From the NCBI RefSeq assembly GCF_001541345.2, contig NZ_LMVL02000003.1, positions 186,001 to 250,000 of the forward strand: a stretch of 64,000 nucleotides of DNA, in the 5' to 3' direction. The position numbers and the translations under genes are program-made. This document shows positions 28,642-39,231 of this stretch, one piece after another (within the stretch, counting starts at the first letter, position 1; every line of letters begins with the position of its first letter). The DNA is from Gillisella vitis. Its GTDB lineage: Bacteria > Pseudomonadota > Alphaproteobacteria > Rhizobiales > Rhizobiaceae. The notes beneath the pieces are model-generated. The model was not told the origin of the DNA, did not search any database, and saw nothing but the letters and a program-made list of their open reading frames with translations.

Positions 28642-29795
28642 CAGGGTTCGATAAATTCGACGGCTTCGATCTTCTTGCCGACGAAGCGCAGCGCAACCCC
28701 GCCATTGATCAGCTTTAGCGCCGATTCGCCGAACAGATCACGCCGCCAGCCGCGCATAGCCTGCACATCGGCCTGTTCGCCCTCAACGGCAATCTTTTCC
28801 AGGTCGTCGGTATTGGCAATCATCTTTGCGGCGACGCCATGCTGTTCGCAGGTCAGGCGCAGCAGCACCTTGAGCAGTTCCACCGCCGGTGCCGTGCCTT
28901 CCGGTACGTGGTTCTGGCGCTGGACCTGCGGCCATTCTGCCTTGGGGATCGCCAGAGCGGCATTGACCGCCTCGATGATCGCGCCACCCGGCGTTGAGCG
29001 CTCCCAACCCTTCGGAATGGTCCGGAGCCGTCCCAGCGCCTCGACATCCCTGGGCTGCTGTTGGGCGATTTCGAAAATGGCGTCGTCCTTGATCACCCGT
29101 GAGCGGGGGACGTTGCGGGCGCGGGCCTCACGCTCGCGCCAGGCGGTGACGGCCTTCATTACCATCAGTTCCTGCGGTTTTCTCAGCCGCATCTTCAGCC
29201 GTTGCCAGGCGTCGTCGGGATGCAGGTCGTAGGTGTCGCGGGATTCGAGAATGGCCATTTCCTCGCTCAGCCAACTGGCGCGACCTTCACGCTCCAACTC
29301 CGCCTTCAGCGTCAGGTAGACATCGCGCAGATGGGTGACATCGGCCAGCGCATAATCCAGCTGCTTTTCCGAGAGCGGACGGCGGCTCCAGTCGGTAAAG
29401 CGCGAGCTTTTGTCGATATGGATATTCTTGATCTTCTGGACCAGCTGGTCATAGGACACGCTGTCGCCAAAGCCGCAGACCATGGCCGCGACCTGGGTGT
29501 CGAAGATCGGATGGGGAATGAGATTGCCGAGGTGAAAAATGATTTCGATGTCCTGGCGCGCGGCGTGAAACACCTTGATCACGTCGCCATTGGCCATCAG
29601 CTTGAAAAATGGGGCAAGATCGAGCCCATCAGCCAGCGGATCGACAATGACTTCCAGATCGGGACTGGCCATCTGGATCAGGCACAGTTCCGGCCAGAAG
29701 GTGGTTTCGCGCAGGAACTCGGTATCGATGGTGATAAATTCAGATCCGGCCAGTTTGTCGCAAGCGGCTTCTAAATCTTGGGTTGTGGAAATCAT
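28641..29795 (-). CDS. rnd: Ribonuclease D
   Basis: 384 residues from MISTTQDLEAAC (29795); the open frame runs further upstream without conservation. 3'-5' exoribonuclease in tRNA 3' maturation. DEDD exonuclease motifs: FITIDTEFLRETTFWPELCLIQ (Exo I), HAARQDIEIIFHLG (Exo II) and the DYALADVTHLRDVYLTL region (Exo III), followed by HRDC domains (LMVMKAVTAWREREARARNVPRS). Confidence 0.95.
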   Translation of the reverse strand: MISTTQDLEAACDKLAGSEFITIDTEFLRETTFWPELCLIQMASPDLEVIVDPLADGLDLAPFFKLMANGDVIKVFHAARQDIEIIFHLGNLIPHPIFDTQVAAMVCGFGDSVSYDQLVQKIKNIHIDKSSRFTDWSRRPLSEKQLDYALADVTHLRDVYLTLKAELEREGRASWLSEEMAILESRDTYDLHPDDAWQRLKMRLRKPQELMVMKAVTAWREREARARNVPRSRVIKDDAIFEIAQQQPRDVEALGRLRTIPKGWERSTPGGAIIEAVNAALAIPKAEWPQVQRQNHVPEGTAPAVELLKVLLRLTCEQHGVAAKMIANTDDLEKIAVEGEQADVQAMRGWRRDLFGESALKLINGGVALRFVGKKIEAVEFIEP

Positions 29796-30046
29796 TTGGC
29801 CCCGGCATATTTCTTCGAATTCATATCTTTCCTTTCCGCTTGTGTCGGGGTTGTCAAGTTGATGACAAGGTTTGAGCCTGACAAGCTTCAAAACTCCCCG
29901 GTTTTTCACGGAAGGTGACGGTTTTGTGACCTGCTTGCAACGCTGGCCGCAAGGCACTTCATTCAATATGCTCCGCCGTGATTGGCGGCATGTTTCCACC
30001 TCTGGACGAAAGCGGGCACCATGGCATGCGGCGCGACAGGGTCTTT

Positions 30047-31459
30047 TTACGCCACCCGGATATAGCTTGTCATGCCAGTCTTCTGGTGCTCAATGATATG
30101 GCAATGCAAAACCCAGTCGCCAGGATTATCGGCCACGAAAGCCAGCTGAACCTTTTCATCAGGCATGACCAGATAGGTATCGGAAACAAGCGGTACGGCA
30201 GGGCGGTTGTTGGAGGCGATCACCTGGAAGTTCATGCCATGCAGATGGATGGGATGGGCGTGAGGCGTGTCGTTCACGAGGTCGAAGATATAGCTCTTGC
30301 CCAGCTTCAACTCGGCCAGGGGCGCGGTCGGGTCCGGTGTGTCGCCCGGCCATGTCACCTTGTTGATTGCCCAGAAGGAATAGCCGAGCGTGCCGCAGAT
30401 TGACTCTTTCGCGCCGTTTTCCGCCGTGGCGGAAAGCACTAGCGGAATATGCTGAGCGGATGAGAGATCGGGCTTGTCGAAGGGATTGGACTTTAGCGGC
30501 GGCACGTCCTTCAAGTCACGTTTCAAGGATGCGCCGGTGGCGCGGAAGCTGACGACGGTTTTCGGCGTGCTGGGACGAATATCGGTCAGCCTCGCTTCAC
30601 TGCCTTCGCTGTCGGGCATTTTCAGGATGATATCCATGCGCTGGCCGGGCGCGACGATGGCAAGCTCCAACGGCAGGATCGTCGGCACCGGCTGACCGTC
30701 CAGCGCGACGATCACCGCCTGCGCGCCTTCCAGCTTCAGCGTATAGATCCGCGTCACATCGGTATTGACGATCCGCACGCGAGTAAAGCCGCCGCTAGGC
30801 GCATCGTAGCGCGGCTCCACCTGCCAGTTGGCGGTGCGCACCGTGCCGAAGGTCCCGGCCCGGGCGGTGTCGCGCGGCTTAAATAGCGCGATGAACTGGC
30901 CATCGTCGCCCAGCCGCCAGTCGCGCAGATTGAGATCGATTTCCGCGTCGAAGACCGGGTCATCGGGGTCCTCGACCACGATCATCCCGGTCATGCCCGT
31001 CGCCATCTGGGTTAGCGTGTTGCAATGCGGGTGATACCAGAACGTGCCCGCATCCGGCGGCGTGAAGGCATAATCGAAACTGTCGCCCTGATAAACATAA
31101 GGCTGGGTCAGGAACGGCACACCATCCATTGCGTTGGGAATCCGTAAGCCATGCCAGTGAATGGTGGTGGCATCATCGATATGATTGATCAGTTTTGCCG
31201 CGAAAGGCTCGCCCCGGCGCATGCGAATGGTCGGGGCCATTGCCGCCGTCTGGCCAGGAAGAGCAAAGCTCATCAGCTTTTTCGTCTCATGGCTGCCGTC
31301 GAGGTTGGCCGAGGTAAACCGCGCCTCGATTTCCAGCGGCTTGGGGGCGGCAAAGGCCATGCGTGCGCCCTGGAAGCGGCTGGCAATGCCGAGCCCTGCG
31401 CCATAGGCGCCGACAACAGCGGAGGCTTTTAACAGGGTGCGGCGGGAGAGAATGGGCAT
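30047..31459 (-). CDS. Tat-exported multicopper oxidase
   Basis: 470 residues. A twin-arginine signal (LSRRTLLKAS, residues 4-13, with a hydrophobic stretch and cleavage near residue 38) sends the folded enzyme to the periplasm. Copper ligands are complete: HWHG and HPH in domain 1, HPIHLHG and HCHIIEHQKTGM in domain 3, giving the type 1 site and the trinuclear centre with Met as axial ligand. Resembles CueO/laccase-like oxidases, but the Met-rich segment of CueO is absent and no copper-efflux gene is adjacent, so the substrate is open. Confidence 0.9.
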   Translation of the reverse strand: MPILSRRTLLKASAVVGAYGAGLGIASRFQGARMAFAAPKPLEIEARFTSANLDGSHETKKLMSFALPGQTAAMAPTIRMRRGEPFAAKLINHIDDATTIHWHGLRIPNAMDGVPFLTQPYVYQGDSFDYAFTPPDAGTFWYHPHCNTLTQMATGMTGMIVVEDPDDPVFDAEIDLNLRDWRLGDDGQFIALFKPRDTARAGTFGTVRTANWQVEPRYDAPSGGFTRVRIVNTDVTRIYTLKLEGAQAVIVALDGQPVPTILPLELAIVAPGQRMDIILKMPDSEGSEARLTDIRPSTPKTVVSFRATGASLKRDLKDVPPLKSNPFDKPDLSSAQHIPLVLSATAENGAKESICGTLGYSFWAINKVTWPGDTPDPTAPLAELKLGKSYIFDLVNDTPHAHPIHLHGMNFQVIASNNRPAVPLVSDTYLVMPDEKVQLAFVADNPGDWVLHCHIIEHQKTGMTSYIRVA

Positions 31460-31545
31460 GATGCGGGTTCCAGCGTCGGACGGGACGCAAATCTTTTAAA
31501 GTTGATTGTGGAAATCAGCAATATCCCAGGCCGACACAGCCGAGC

Positions 31546-32781
31546 CTATTTCCGCTTCGTCCGGACGGGCGCCGCAAGCTTGCTGAAAAAGGCCGAGGTG
31601 CGCAGTAGCGCCCGGAAGGGATAGCGTCGCTCGTCCGTCGGGACCGCTTCGCGCGCCCGCATCCGCAGCAGGGTATAGAGGATAAACAGCGCCAGCACGA
31701 CGACCATATAGCTAAACAACGCCCTTGGTCCGAAATGATCGAGCAGGACGGAGGCAAACATCGGCCCGACCACGGCCCCGCAGGACCAGAAGAACAGCGT
31801 GCCCGCCGAGACCAGCGCATGCTGGCCGGGGGCGGCATGGTCATTGGCATGGGCCGAACACAGCGAGTAAAGCGGCATGGCAAAGGCACCGAACAGGAAA
31901 ATGCCGATGAAATTGAGGATTTCGCTCGCTCCCGCCACGAAGGCCAGGAACAACCCGGCCAGCATGGCACCGCCTGCGGCCACCAGAATGATGGTGCGCC
32001 GGTCCAGCTTGTCAGAATAATGGCCGAGTGGATATTGCAGCACGATGCCTGCAAAAATCCCGATGCTCATGAAGGTGACGATGGCCGTGACCGACATGCC
32101 AATACCTTCGGCATAGATGGGGCCGAGCGAACGGAAGCTGGAGTTGGTGAGCCCGACGACGATGCATCCGACTGTGGCCAGCGGCGAAATGCCCCATAGG
32201 GCCTTGATGTTAAACTCCACATGCCGGGGTGGGGTGGGGCTGGTGCGGTCGGCAAAGGAAATCGGCACCAGCGACAGGGACAGCGCCATGGCGATCAGCG
32301 CAAACAGATCGACACCGGAAATCCCCACGGCTGGAATGATATATTGTGCGACCGTGACCGAGCCGAGATCGACGAAGCGGTAGATGGACAAGGTGCGCGC
32401 CCGGGTGTCGTTGGTGACGCGGGCATTGAGCCAGCTTTCCACCACGGCAAACAGCCCGGCAAAGCAGATGCCCTGGATGAGCCGCATCGAAAACCACGCG
32501 GCAGGATGGATGAAGATCAGCATGGCGATGGAGGCGGCAGAGGCAATCGCCGCTAACCCGGCAAAGGCGCGGATATGGCCGATTTCCCGGATCAGCCGGG
32601 TGACATAGATGCAGCCGATAGCAAAGCCGATATTATAGCCGGTGCCGACCACGCCGATCATCGTCGTCGAGAACCCTTCTTCAAGGGCGCGCAGCGAAAT
32701 GAACGTGCCCTGCAAGCCATTGCCGCCGATCAGAATACCGGCGGTGACGAGCAGGGGCAAAAGCGGACGGATATCGTTCAT
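31546..32781 (-). CDS. MFS transporter (YcaD/UMF-like)
   Basis: 411 residues from MNDIRPLLPLLVTAG, twelve hydrophobic segments. Segment 2-3 loop GCIYVTRLIREIGHIR and the second-half GHYSDKLDRRTII loop are MFS signatures. The sequence SMRLIQGICFAGLFAVVESWLNARVTNDTRAR is typical of the YcaD branch of uncharacterised efflux proteins. Substrate unknown. Stands divergent from aspS, 86 bp from the multicopper oxidase gene downstream. Confidence 0.88.
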   Translation of the reverse strand: MNDIRPLLPLLVTAGILIGGNGLQGTFISLRALEEGFSTTMIGVVGTGYNIGFAIGCIYVTRLIREIGHIRAFAGLAAIASAASIAMLIFIHPAAWFSMRLIQGICFAGLFAVVESWLNARVTNDTRARTLSIYRFVDLGSVTVAQYIIPAVGISGVDLFALIAMALSLSLVPISFADRTSPTPPRHVEFNIKALWGISPLATVGCIVVGLTNSSFRSLGPIYAEGIGMSVTAIVTFMSIGIFAGIVLQYPLGHYSDKLDRRTIILVAAGGAMLAGLFLAFVAGASEILNFIGIFLFGAFAMPLYSLCSAHANDHAAPGQHALVSAGTLFFWSCGAVVGPMFASVLLDHFGPRALFSYMVVVLALFILYTLLRMRAREAVPTDERRYPFRALLRTSAFFSKLAAPVRTKRK

Positions 32782-33002
32782 GGTGGGCCGGATTTTCAAA
32801 AGCAGGTGAGTCGGGCTATATAACAGCATGCGACGTTTACCCCGGCAGGAGATGCCGATATAGCGTAAATCCAAAGCGTAAAAGCCTGTAGCCTTGACAA
32901 ATCGGGCCGGCCATGCGCTTTTCCGCCCGATTTTCCATGCCAGCCAAGCGCGCATTCCTTGCGTCCGTGCTGACCTTTTACACATGTCCAGGATCGTTCG
33001 AA

Positions 33003-34808
33003 ATGCATCGTTACCGCAGCCACACCTGTGCCGCTCTCCGCAAGTCCGATGTTGGTGCCACCGTGCGCCTTTCCGGCTGGGTCCACCGCGTCCGTGACCA
33101 CGGCGGCGTTTTGTTCATCGACCTTCGTGACCATTACGGCATCACGCAGGTGGTGGCCGATCCCGATAGCCCGGCTTTCAAGCTGGCCGAGACCGTGCGC
33201 GGCGAGTGGGTGATCCGCATCGACGGCGTGGTCAAGGCCCGCGCCGATGAGACGGTCAACAAGGCCATGCAGACTGGTGAAATCGAGCTGTATGCGCAGG
33301 AAATCGAAGTTCTGGCCGTGGCCAAGGAATTGCCGCTGCCGGTGTTCGGCGAGCCGGACTATCCGGAAGATGTGCGCCTGAAGTATCGCTTCATCGATCT
33401 GCGCCGCGAAACCCTGCACAAGAACATCGTCAAGCGCACCCAGATTATTTCGTCGATGCGCAACGGCATGAGTGAGCTTGGCTTTGCCGAATACACCACG
33501 CCAATTCTGACCGCTTCTTCGCCAGAGGGTGCGCGTGATTTCCTGGTGCCAAGCCGTATCCATGAAGGCCAGTTCTTTGCGCTGCCGCAGGCTCCGCAGC
33601 AGTATAAGCAGCTGTTGATGGTGGCTGGTTTCGACCGCTACTTCCAGATCGCCCCTTGCTTCCGCGATGAAGACCCGCGCGCCGACCGTCTGCCCGGCGA
33701 ATTCTACCAGCTCGACGTGGAAATGAGCTTCGTGACCCAGGAAGATGTCTGGACCACGATGGAACCGATGATGACCAAGGTGTTCGAACAGTTTGCCGAA
33801 GGCAAGCCTGTGACGAAGCAGTGGCCACGTATTCCCTATGATGAAGCGATCCGCAAATACGGCTCCGACAAGCCAGACCTGCGTAACCCTATTGTTATGC
33901 AGGCTGTGACCGAGCATTTTAAGGATTCAGGCTTCAAGATTTTCGCAAGCATGATTGCCTCCAACCCGAAGGTTGAGGTCTGGGCGATCCCGGTCAAGCA
34001 TACGGAAGCAACGGGCGCGATTGGCCGCGCCGTCTGTGACCGCATGAATGCCTGGGCGCAATCGACTGGTCAGCCAGGCCTTGGCTATATCTTCTGGAAG
34101 GAAGAAGACGGCAAGGTTGGCGGTTCCGGCCCTCTGGCTAAGAACATTGGTGAAGAGCGCACCGCCGCCATCGCCGCCCAGCTCGGCCTTGGCGCTGGTG
34201 ATGCCTGCTTCTTCGTGGCGGGTGATCCGGCCAAGTTCTACAAGTTCGCTGGCGAAGCCCGCACCCGTGCAGGCGAAGAGCTGAACCTGATTGACCGTGA
34301 CCGGTTTGAAATGTGCTGGATTGTGGACTTCCCGTTCTATGAATGGAGCGAGGAAGAAAAGAAGATCGACTTCGCCCACAACCCGTTCTCCATGCCGCAG
34401 GGCGGGATGGAAGCATTGGACGGCCAAGATCCACTGACGATCAAGGCTTACCAGTATGACGCTGTCTGTAACGGCTTTGAAATCGCTTCTGGCTCGATTC
34501 GTAACCAGTCGCCGGAACTGATGGTCAAGGCGTTCGAGAAGGTTGGTCTGAGCCAAACAGACGTGGAAGAGCGCTTCGGCGGCCTCTACCGCGCCTTCCA
34601 ATACGGCGCACCTCCGCACGGCGGCTGCGCATTCGGTATTGACCGCGTGGTCATGCTGCTGGTGGGCGCCAAGAACCTGCGCGAAATCTCGCTGTTCCCG
34701 ATGAACCAGCAGGCGCAGGATCTGTTGATGAATGCACCGGCTCCGGCAACGCCAACCCAACTGCGCGAATTGGCGTTGCGCGTGGTGCCGACGCCGAAGA
34801 AAGACTGA
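33003..34808 (+). CDS. aspS: Aspartyl-tRNA synthetase
   Basis: 601 residues from [12 protein letters not shown]; earlier in-frame starts are not conserved. Class II synthetase: N-terminal OB-fold ([26 protein letters not shown]), motif 2 [26 protein letters not shown] and motif 3 [16 protein letters not shown], with the GAD insertion between. In alphaproteobacteria this enzyme is usually the non-discriminating form that also charges tRNA-Asn; the sequence alone does not settle this. Codon use suggests high expression. Confidence 0.97.
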   Translation: MHRYRSHTCAALRKSDVGATVRLSGWVHRVRDHGGVLFIDLRDHYGITQVVADPDSPAFKLAETVRGEWVIRIDGVVKARADETVNKAMQTGEIELYAQEIEVLAVAKELPLPVFGEPDYPEDVRLKYRFIDLRRETLHKNIVKRTQIISSMRNGMSELGFAEYTTPILTASSPEGARDFLVPSRIHEGQFFALPQAPQQYKQLLMVAGFDRYFQIAPCFRDEDPRADRLPGEFYQLDVEMSFVTQEDVWTTMEPMMTKVFEQFAEGKPVTKQWPRIPYDEAIRKYGSDKPDLRNPIVMQAVTEHFKDSGFKIFASMIASNPKVEVWAIPVKHTEATGAIGRAVCDRMNAWAQSTGQPGLGYIFWKEEDGKVGGSGPLAKNIGEERTAAIAAQLGLGAGDACFFVAGDPAKFYKFAGEARTRAGEELNLIDRDRFEMCWIVDFPFYEWSEEEKKIDFAHNPFSMPQGGMEALDGQDPLTIKAYQYDAVCNGFEIASGSIRNQSPELMVKAFEKVGLSQTDVEERFGGLYRAFQYGAPPHGGCAFGIDRVVMLLVGAKNLREISLFPMNQQAQDLLMNAPAPATPTQLRELALRVVPTPKKD

Positions 34809-34812
34809 ACCG

Positions 34813-35343
34813 ATGTGGTCCCGGGTTGCGAGCCATATCCGGGATGCCTTCAGCCATGCAATCGCCGCAGCCTTAGCTGCGGCGATTGCATTTTATGGTG
34901 CCCACTGGCTGTTCGGCCATCAGCAGCCGATCTTTGCTGCCATAGCCGCGATCATCTGTCTGGCCCCGGGCATTCCCAATCACCTGCGCCAAGGTATCAA
35001 TGTTGTTATTGGCGTGACCATCGGCATCGCGGTCGGCGAGCTGATCTTTCTCCTGCCGATAACCGTGCTCGGCGTCCAGATTTCGCTGGCCATATTCGCC
35101 GCGATGTTTCTGGGCGCGCTGGCCAATCTGGCACCCGTCACGCCTATCCAGGCTGGCGCCTCAGCACTTCTGGTCATCCTGCTTGGCCCCGCGACCGGCG
35201 GGCTGGTGCGTTTTCTCGATGTCATCATCGGCGTTTCCACCGGTCTTGTCTTCGCGCTCATCCTGTTTCGCAATGCGACGAAATTGCATGAAACGGCGAC
35301 CGCGCCCAGCAAGGATGCAGGGCAGGGGCCGCAGGAAAAATAG
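34813..35343 (+). CDS. Small FUSC-like / aromatic acid exporter family membrane protein
   Basis: 176 residues from MWSRVASHIRDAFSHA (34813), four to five membrane segments. The pattern AIAFYGAHWLFGHQQPIFAAIAAIICLAPG resembles the N-terminal membrane half of FUSC/aromatic acid exporter proteins, but the C-terminal cytoplasmic half is missing. Starts 4 bp after the aspS stop, so it is probably co-transcribed. Followed by a terminator at 35372. Confidence 0.7.
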   Translation: MWSRVASHIRDAFSHAIAAALAAAIAFYGAHWLFGHQQPIFAAIAAIICLAPGIPNHLRQGINVVIGVTIGIAVGELIFLLPITVLGVQISLAIFAAMFLGALANLAPVTPIQAGASALLVILLGPATGGLVRFLDVIIGVSTGLVFALILFRNATKLHETATAPSKDAGQGPQEK

Positions 35344-35371
35344 CGCAATCTGCAATAACGCATTTCACAAA

Positions 35372-35396
35372 AAAAGCCGCCAGTCTGGCGGCTTTT
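35372..35396. terminator. Bidirectional terminator
   Basis: AAAAGCCGCC pairs with GGCGGCTTTT around loop AGTCT; A-rich on the left and T-rich on the right, between convergent genes ending at 35343 and 35424. Confidence 0.85.
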
Positions 35397-35423
35397 ATCG
35401 TCTATGTTCGAGTTCGATGACCC

Positions 35424-36647
35424 TCAGTCGTTAGACGTTACCTTGGCGCCCAGAACCTTGGGCAGCGTTTCCGGTGCGCCCATGGCGGCGCCGACGATCA
35501 TCGGGAAGGGGACCGGGTTCTGCGGTTCAGCGGAGATCGTCAGGCTCTTCGGATTGTCGATATAGGCATTGACGGCTGACGTGACGACACTCTGGAAATC
35601 GCCAAGCTTGGCCTGGGCCAGCATCAAAGGCGTCATGGCCTTGACCATCTGGCCCATATCCTTGCCCGAGATACCCTGCTGGCTGCCGCTATAGGCCAGT
35701 GCCCGTTCAGTAATGCCAGCGTCGTCGAAGCGGATATCGGCGCCCAGGAAGGACATTTGCTGCATCAGGCCGAGAATGGCGATACCGGAGGCCTGCTGCG
35801 CCTGCGGGTCCTTGGCATTGGCTTCCATGGCCCGGGCGGTTTCCTGAAGTTGCTTGACCAGGTCCAGAGTATAACCGGACAGACCGAGCGCCACCGTCAG
35901 CTTACCGACATTCTTGAAATCGAGCGTGTAGTTTTGAACGTCAATCGTTCCCGATTGCAGTTCCCAGCTGCCTTTCATGGTCATGCCGCCATCCAGCATG
36001 CTGATCCCGAGCTTTTCGATGGCATCGCGGCTCTTTGGATCGTCGACGGTGGACAGATCGAGCTTGAAGCCTTTGACAGTCCCTTCGAAAGCGAGGCTGG
36101 CGCCATCGTCCTCGATTGCCGTTGTCGCCTCGGCCTCGGCCATGGACAACACTTCCTTGCCGTCTGCCTTGACGCTGATCGGGCCGCTATGGGCCTTTTC
36201 GTAAAACAGCATGGAGGCGAGGTCGCCGCCATCGGTCTTGGCGGGAACGGTGACGCCGGACAGATAGAGATCGGAAGCTGTCACGGTCGATTTGTTTTCA
36301 ACCAGGTTGAGCGGCTGGAAATCGACCCGGTCGATCTCATAGGAGCCGTCCTGGTTTTCAATTACGCCGCTCATCTTTACGTCGCCGATGGAGACTGGCG
36401 TCGAATCCGGGCCGGTATCAGAAGCATTGGCCGGCTTCAATTTGGTATCGCGCAGGGTCACGACATCGCCGTTGATATCGATTGAGCCAGCGGTAATGGC
36501 GGCATTGCCCCCGGTGTAGGATTTATTGATCTTGGCGAGCAAATCCTGGCCATCCAGCGCGAAAGCTGCCGAGGGAAGCACGAGAATGGCGGCACTGACC
36601 GAGAGGATACGGCGCAGGGCAAGCCCGGCGGATTTATGCGTCGTCAT
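35424..36647 (-). CDS. Conserved exported protein of unknown function
   Basis: 407 residues from MTTHKSAGLA (36647). A Sec signal peptide ends near residue 30 (PSAAFA/LDG). The mature part is rich in beta-strand-like repeats (SIDINGDVVTLRDTKL, ASDLYLSGVTVP, MKGSWELQSGTIDVQNYTL), without Cys and without membrane segments, and looks like a periplasmic beta-rich protein. I do not recognise a named family. Monocistronic, divergent from parC. Confidence 0.75.
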   Translation of the reverse strand: MTTHKSAGLALRRILSVSAAILVLPSAAFALDGQDLLAKINKSYTGGNAAITAGSIDINGDVVTLRDTKLKPANASDTGPDSTPVSIGDVKMSGVIENQDGSYEIDRVDFQPLNLVENKSTVTASDLYLSGVTVPAKTDGGDLASMLFYEKAHSGPISVKADGKEVLSMAEAEATTAIEDDGASLAFEGTVKGFKLDLSTVDDPKSRDAIEKLGISMLDGGMTMKGSWELQSGTIDVQNYTLDFKNVGKLTVALGLSGYTLDLVKQLQETARAMEANAKDPQAQQASGIAILGLMQQMSFLGADIRFDDAGITERALAYSGSQQGISGKDMGQMVKAMTPLMLAQAKLGDFQSVVTSAVNAYIDNPKSLTISAEPQNPVPFPMIVGAAMGAPETLPKVLGAKVTSND

Positions 36648-36846
36648 AACAATTCCCTCTAAGAACAAAAGGATATGCGCGATTGCGCGGTCATGATCCT
36701 TTATAAGACAGTGCGGAAATCCGCCATGCTTTTTGTCGCACTCGTTTGATTTTGTCTGAGCGACCTTACACACCCAGATCGGATAATCCACAGGTGCATC
36801 CCCCGGAATCCTTGCCGTGCAAGGGGTTCTCGGCTACGCAAGGAGC

Positions 36847-39123
36847 ATGGGAAAAAGTCTTATACCGCCTGGCGACGGTGGCGATAACGTCACACCGATC
36901 GATCTGAAATACGCGCTGGAAGAGCGCTACTTGGCCTATGCGCTGTCGACTATCATGCACCGGGCGCTGCCTGACGTGCGCGATGGGCTGAAGCCGGTGC
37001 ATCGGCGCATCATCCATGCGATGAGCGAAATGGGGATCAGGCCCAATTCCGCCTTCAAGAAATGCGCCCGTATCGTTGGCGATGTCATCGGTAAATTTCA
37101 CCCGCATGGCGACCAGTCGGTCTATGACGCGCTGGTGCGGCTCGCCCAGGATTTTTCGCAGCGCTATCCCGTTGTCGATGGGCAGGGCAATTTCGGCAAT
37201 ATCGACGGCGATTCGGCGGCGGCCTACCGGTATACCGAAGCACGGATGACCGACGTTGCCGGGCTTCTTCTCGAAGGTATCGAGCAGGATGCGGTGGATT
37301 TTCGCCCAACCTATAACGAGGAAGACGATGAGCCGGTCGTGTTGCCCGGCGCTTTTCCCAATCTGCTCGCCAATGGCGCCTCCGGCATCGCGGTCGGCAT
37401 GGCAACCTCTATCCCACCGCACAATGCCCATGAGTTGTGCGATGCGGCGCTTTATCTGATCAAGAACCGTAGCGCTTCTGTCGAAGAGCTGTTCGCCGAT
37501 CCGGCTCATCCGCAGCGCGGCGGCATCGAGGGACCGGATTTCCCGACCGGTGGCATTGTCATCGAAAGCCGCGAAAGCATGTTGGAAACCTACCGCACCG
37601 GACGCGGCGGTTTCCGGGTGCGGGCCAAATGGGAGACGGAAGACCTCGGGCGCGGCGGCTATCAGATCGTCATCACCCAGATCCCGTTCCAGGTGCAGAA
37701 ATCACGGTTGATCGAAAAGATCGCCGAATTGCTGATCGCCAAGCGCCTGCCGTTGCTGGAAGACATTCGCGATGAGTCAGCCGAAGACGTTCGCGTCGTG
37801 TTGGTGCCGAAGAGCCGTACCGTCGATCCGACCATCCTTATGGAATCGCTGTTCAAGCTGTCTGAGCTGGAAAGCCGCATCCCGTTGAACATGAACGTCC
37901 TCTCCCAAGGTAAAGTACCGAAGGTGATGGCGTTGAACGAGGTGCTGCTGGAGTGGCTGGACCACCGCAAGGACGTGCTGGTGCGCCGGTCGCGCTTCCG
38001 GCTGGCGGCCATTGACCGGCGGCTGGAAATTCTCGGCGGCTTGCTGATCGCCTATCTCAATCTCGACGAGGTGATCCGTATCATCCGTGAGGAAGACGAG
38101 GCCAAGGACGCGCTGATCGCCCGCTTCGAGCTGACCGACAATCAGGCCGAGGCCATCTTGAACATGCGGTTGCGCAATTTGCGCAAGCTCGAGGAATTCG
38201 AGATCCGCAAGGAACATGATGCTCTGTCCAAGGAAAAGGCAGAGATCGAGACATTGCTGGCCTCTGACGACCTGCAATGGGGGACTGTCGCCTCGGAAAT
38301 CGGTGAGGTGAAGAAGAAATACGCCAAGGCGACCGACATTGGCCGCCGTCGCACGCTGTTTGCCAATGCGCCGGACGCCGATGTCGATGCCATTCAGCAG
38401 GCGATGATCGAGAAAGAGCCGATCACCGTCGTCATCTCCGAAAAGGGCTGGATACGGGCGCTGAAGGGCCACAGCTACGATAAGGCCGGCCTGACCTTCA
38501 AGGAAGGCGATGGTCTGCGCGTGGCCTTCCCGGCCCAGACCACCGACAAGATCCTGCTGGTGACCACCGGCGGCAAGGTCTACACGCTTGGCGGCGACAA
38601 GCTGCCTGGCGGGCGCGGTCATGGTGAGCCGATCCGCATCATGGTCGATATGGAAAACGATCAGGATGTGCTGACCGCCTTCGTCCACGATCCAGCACGC
38701 AAGCTATTGATCGCCTCGACGGGTGGCAATGGCTTCATCGTTGCGGAAAGCGACATCACCGCCAATACTCGCAAGGGAAAGCAGGTGATGAATGTCGGCA
38801 TGCCTGATGAAACCAAGCTGGTCGTGCCGATTTCCGGCGACCACGTGGCTGTCGTCGGTGAAAACCGCAAGATGGTGGTCTTCCCGCTGGCCCAGATCCC
38901 GGAAATGAGCCGTGGCAAAGGCGTGCGTCTGCAACGCTACAAGGACGGCGGTGTCTCCGACATCAAGTGCTTTACCCTTGCAGACGGGCTTTCCTGGGAA
39001 GACAGCGCGGGCCGGAGCTTCACCCGCAGCAAGGACGAACTGTTGGAATGGCTGGGCGACCGGGCCGGAGCCGGACGGACGGTTCCCAAGGGCTTCCCGC
39101 GCAGCGGCAAATTCAGCGGCTGA
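36847..39123 (+). CDS. parC: DNA topoisomerase IV subunit A
   Basis: 758 residues from [12 protein letters not shown]; a GTG at 36817 would add ten residues. Catalytic subunit of topoisomerase IV, which decatenates daughter chromosomes. Seen: [58 protein letters not shown] with the catalytic Tyr in AAAYRYTEA, and C-terminal beta-pinwheel repeats ([24 protein letters not shown]). Lacks the long GyrA tail with a GyrA-box, which supports ParC over GyrA. Confidence 0.95.
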   Translation: MGKSLIPPGDGGDNVTPIDLKYALEERYLAYALSTIMHRALPDVRDGLKPVHRRIIHAMSEMGIRPNSAFKKCARIVGDVIGKFHPHGDQSVYDALVRLAQDFSQRYPVVDGQGNFGNIDGDSAAAYRYTEARMTDVAGLLLEGIEQDAVDFRPTYNEEDDEPVVLPGAFPNLLANGASGIAVGMATSIPPHNAHELCDAALYLIKNRSASVEELFADPAHPQRGGIEGPDFPTGGIVIESRESMLETYRTGRGGFRVRAKWETEDLGRGGYQIVITQIPFQVQKSRLIEKIAELLIAKRLPLLEDIRDESAEDVRVVLVPKSRTVDPTILMESLFKLSELESRIPLNMNVLSQGKVPKVMALNEVLLEWLDHRKDVLVRRSRFRLAAIDRRLEILGGLLIAYLNLDEVIRIIREEDEAKDALIARFELTDNQAEAILNMRLRNLRKLEEFEIRKEHDALSKEKAEIETLLASDDLQWGTVASEIGEVKKKYAKATDIGRRRTLFANAPDADVDAIQQAMIEKEPITVVISEKGWIRALKGHSYDKAGLTFKEGDGLRVAFPAQTTDKILLVTTGGKVYTLGGDKLPGGRGHGEPIRIMVDMENDQDVLTAFVHDPARKLLIASTGGNGFIVAESDITANTRKGKQVMNVGMPDETKLVVPISGDHVAVVGENRKMVVFPLAQIPEMSRGKGVRLQRYKDGGVSDIKCFTLADGLSWEDSAGRSFTRSKDELLEWLGDRAGAGRTVPKGFPRSGKFSG

Positions 39124-39231
39124 TTGCCCGTTTCGCCCTGCGCATCATGCGGTGTGCAGGGCCTTCGGTTCCGTTTTGCCAATGGCTCAGGCTATAGCGT
39201 ATTTCTGCATTTCCGAGAAACATTGAATGCC

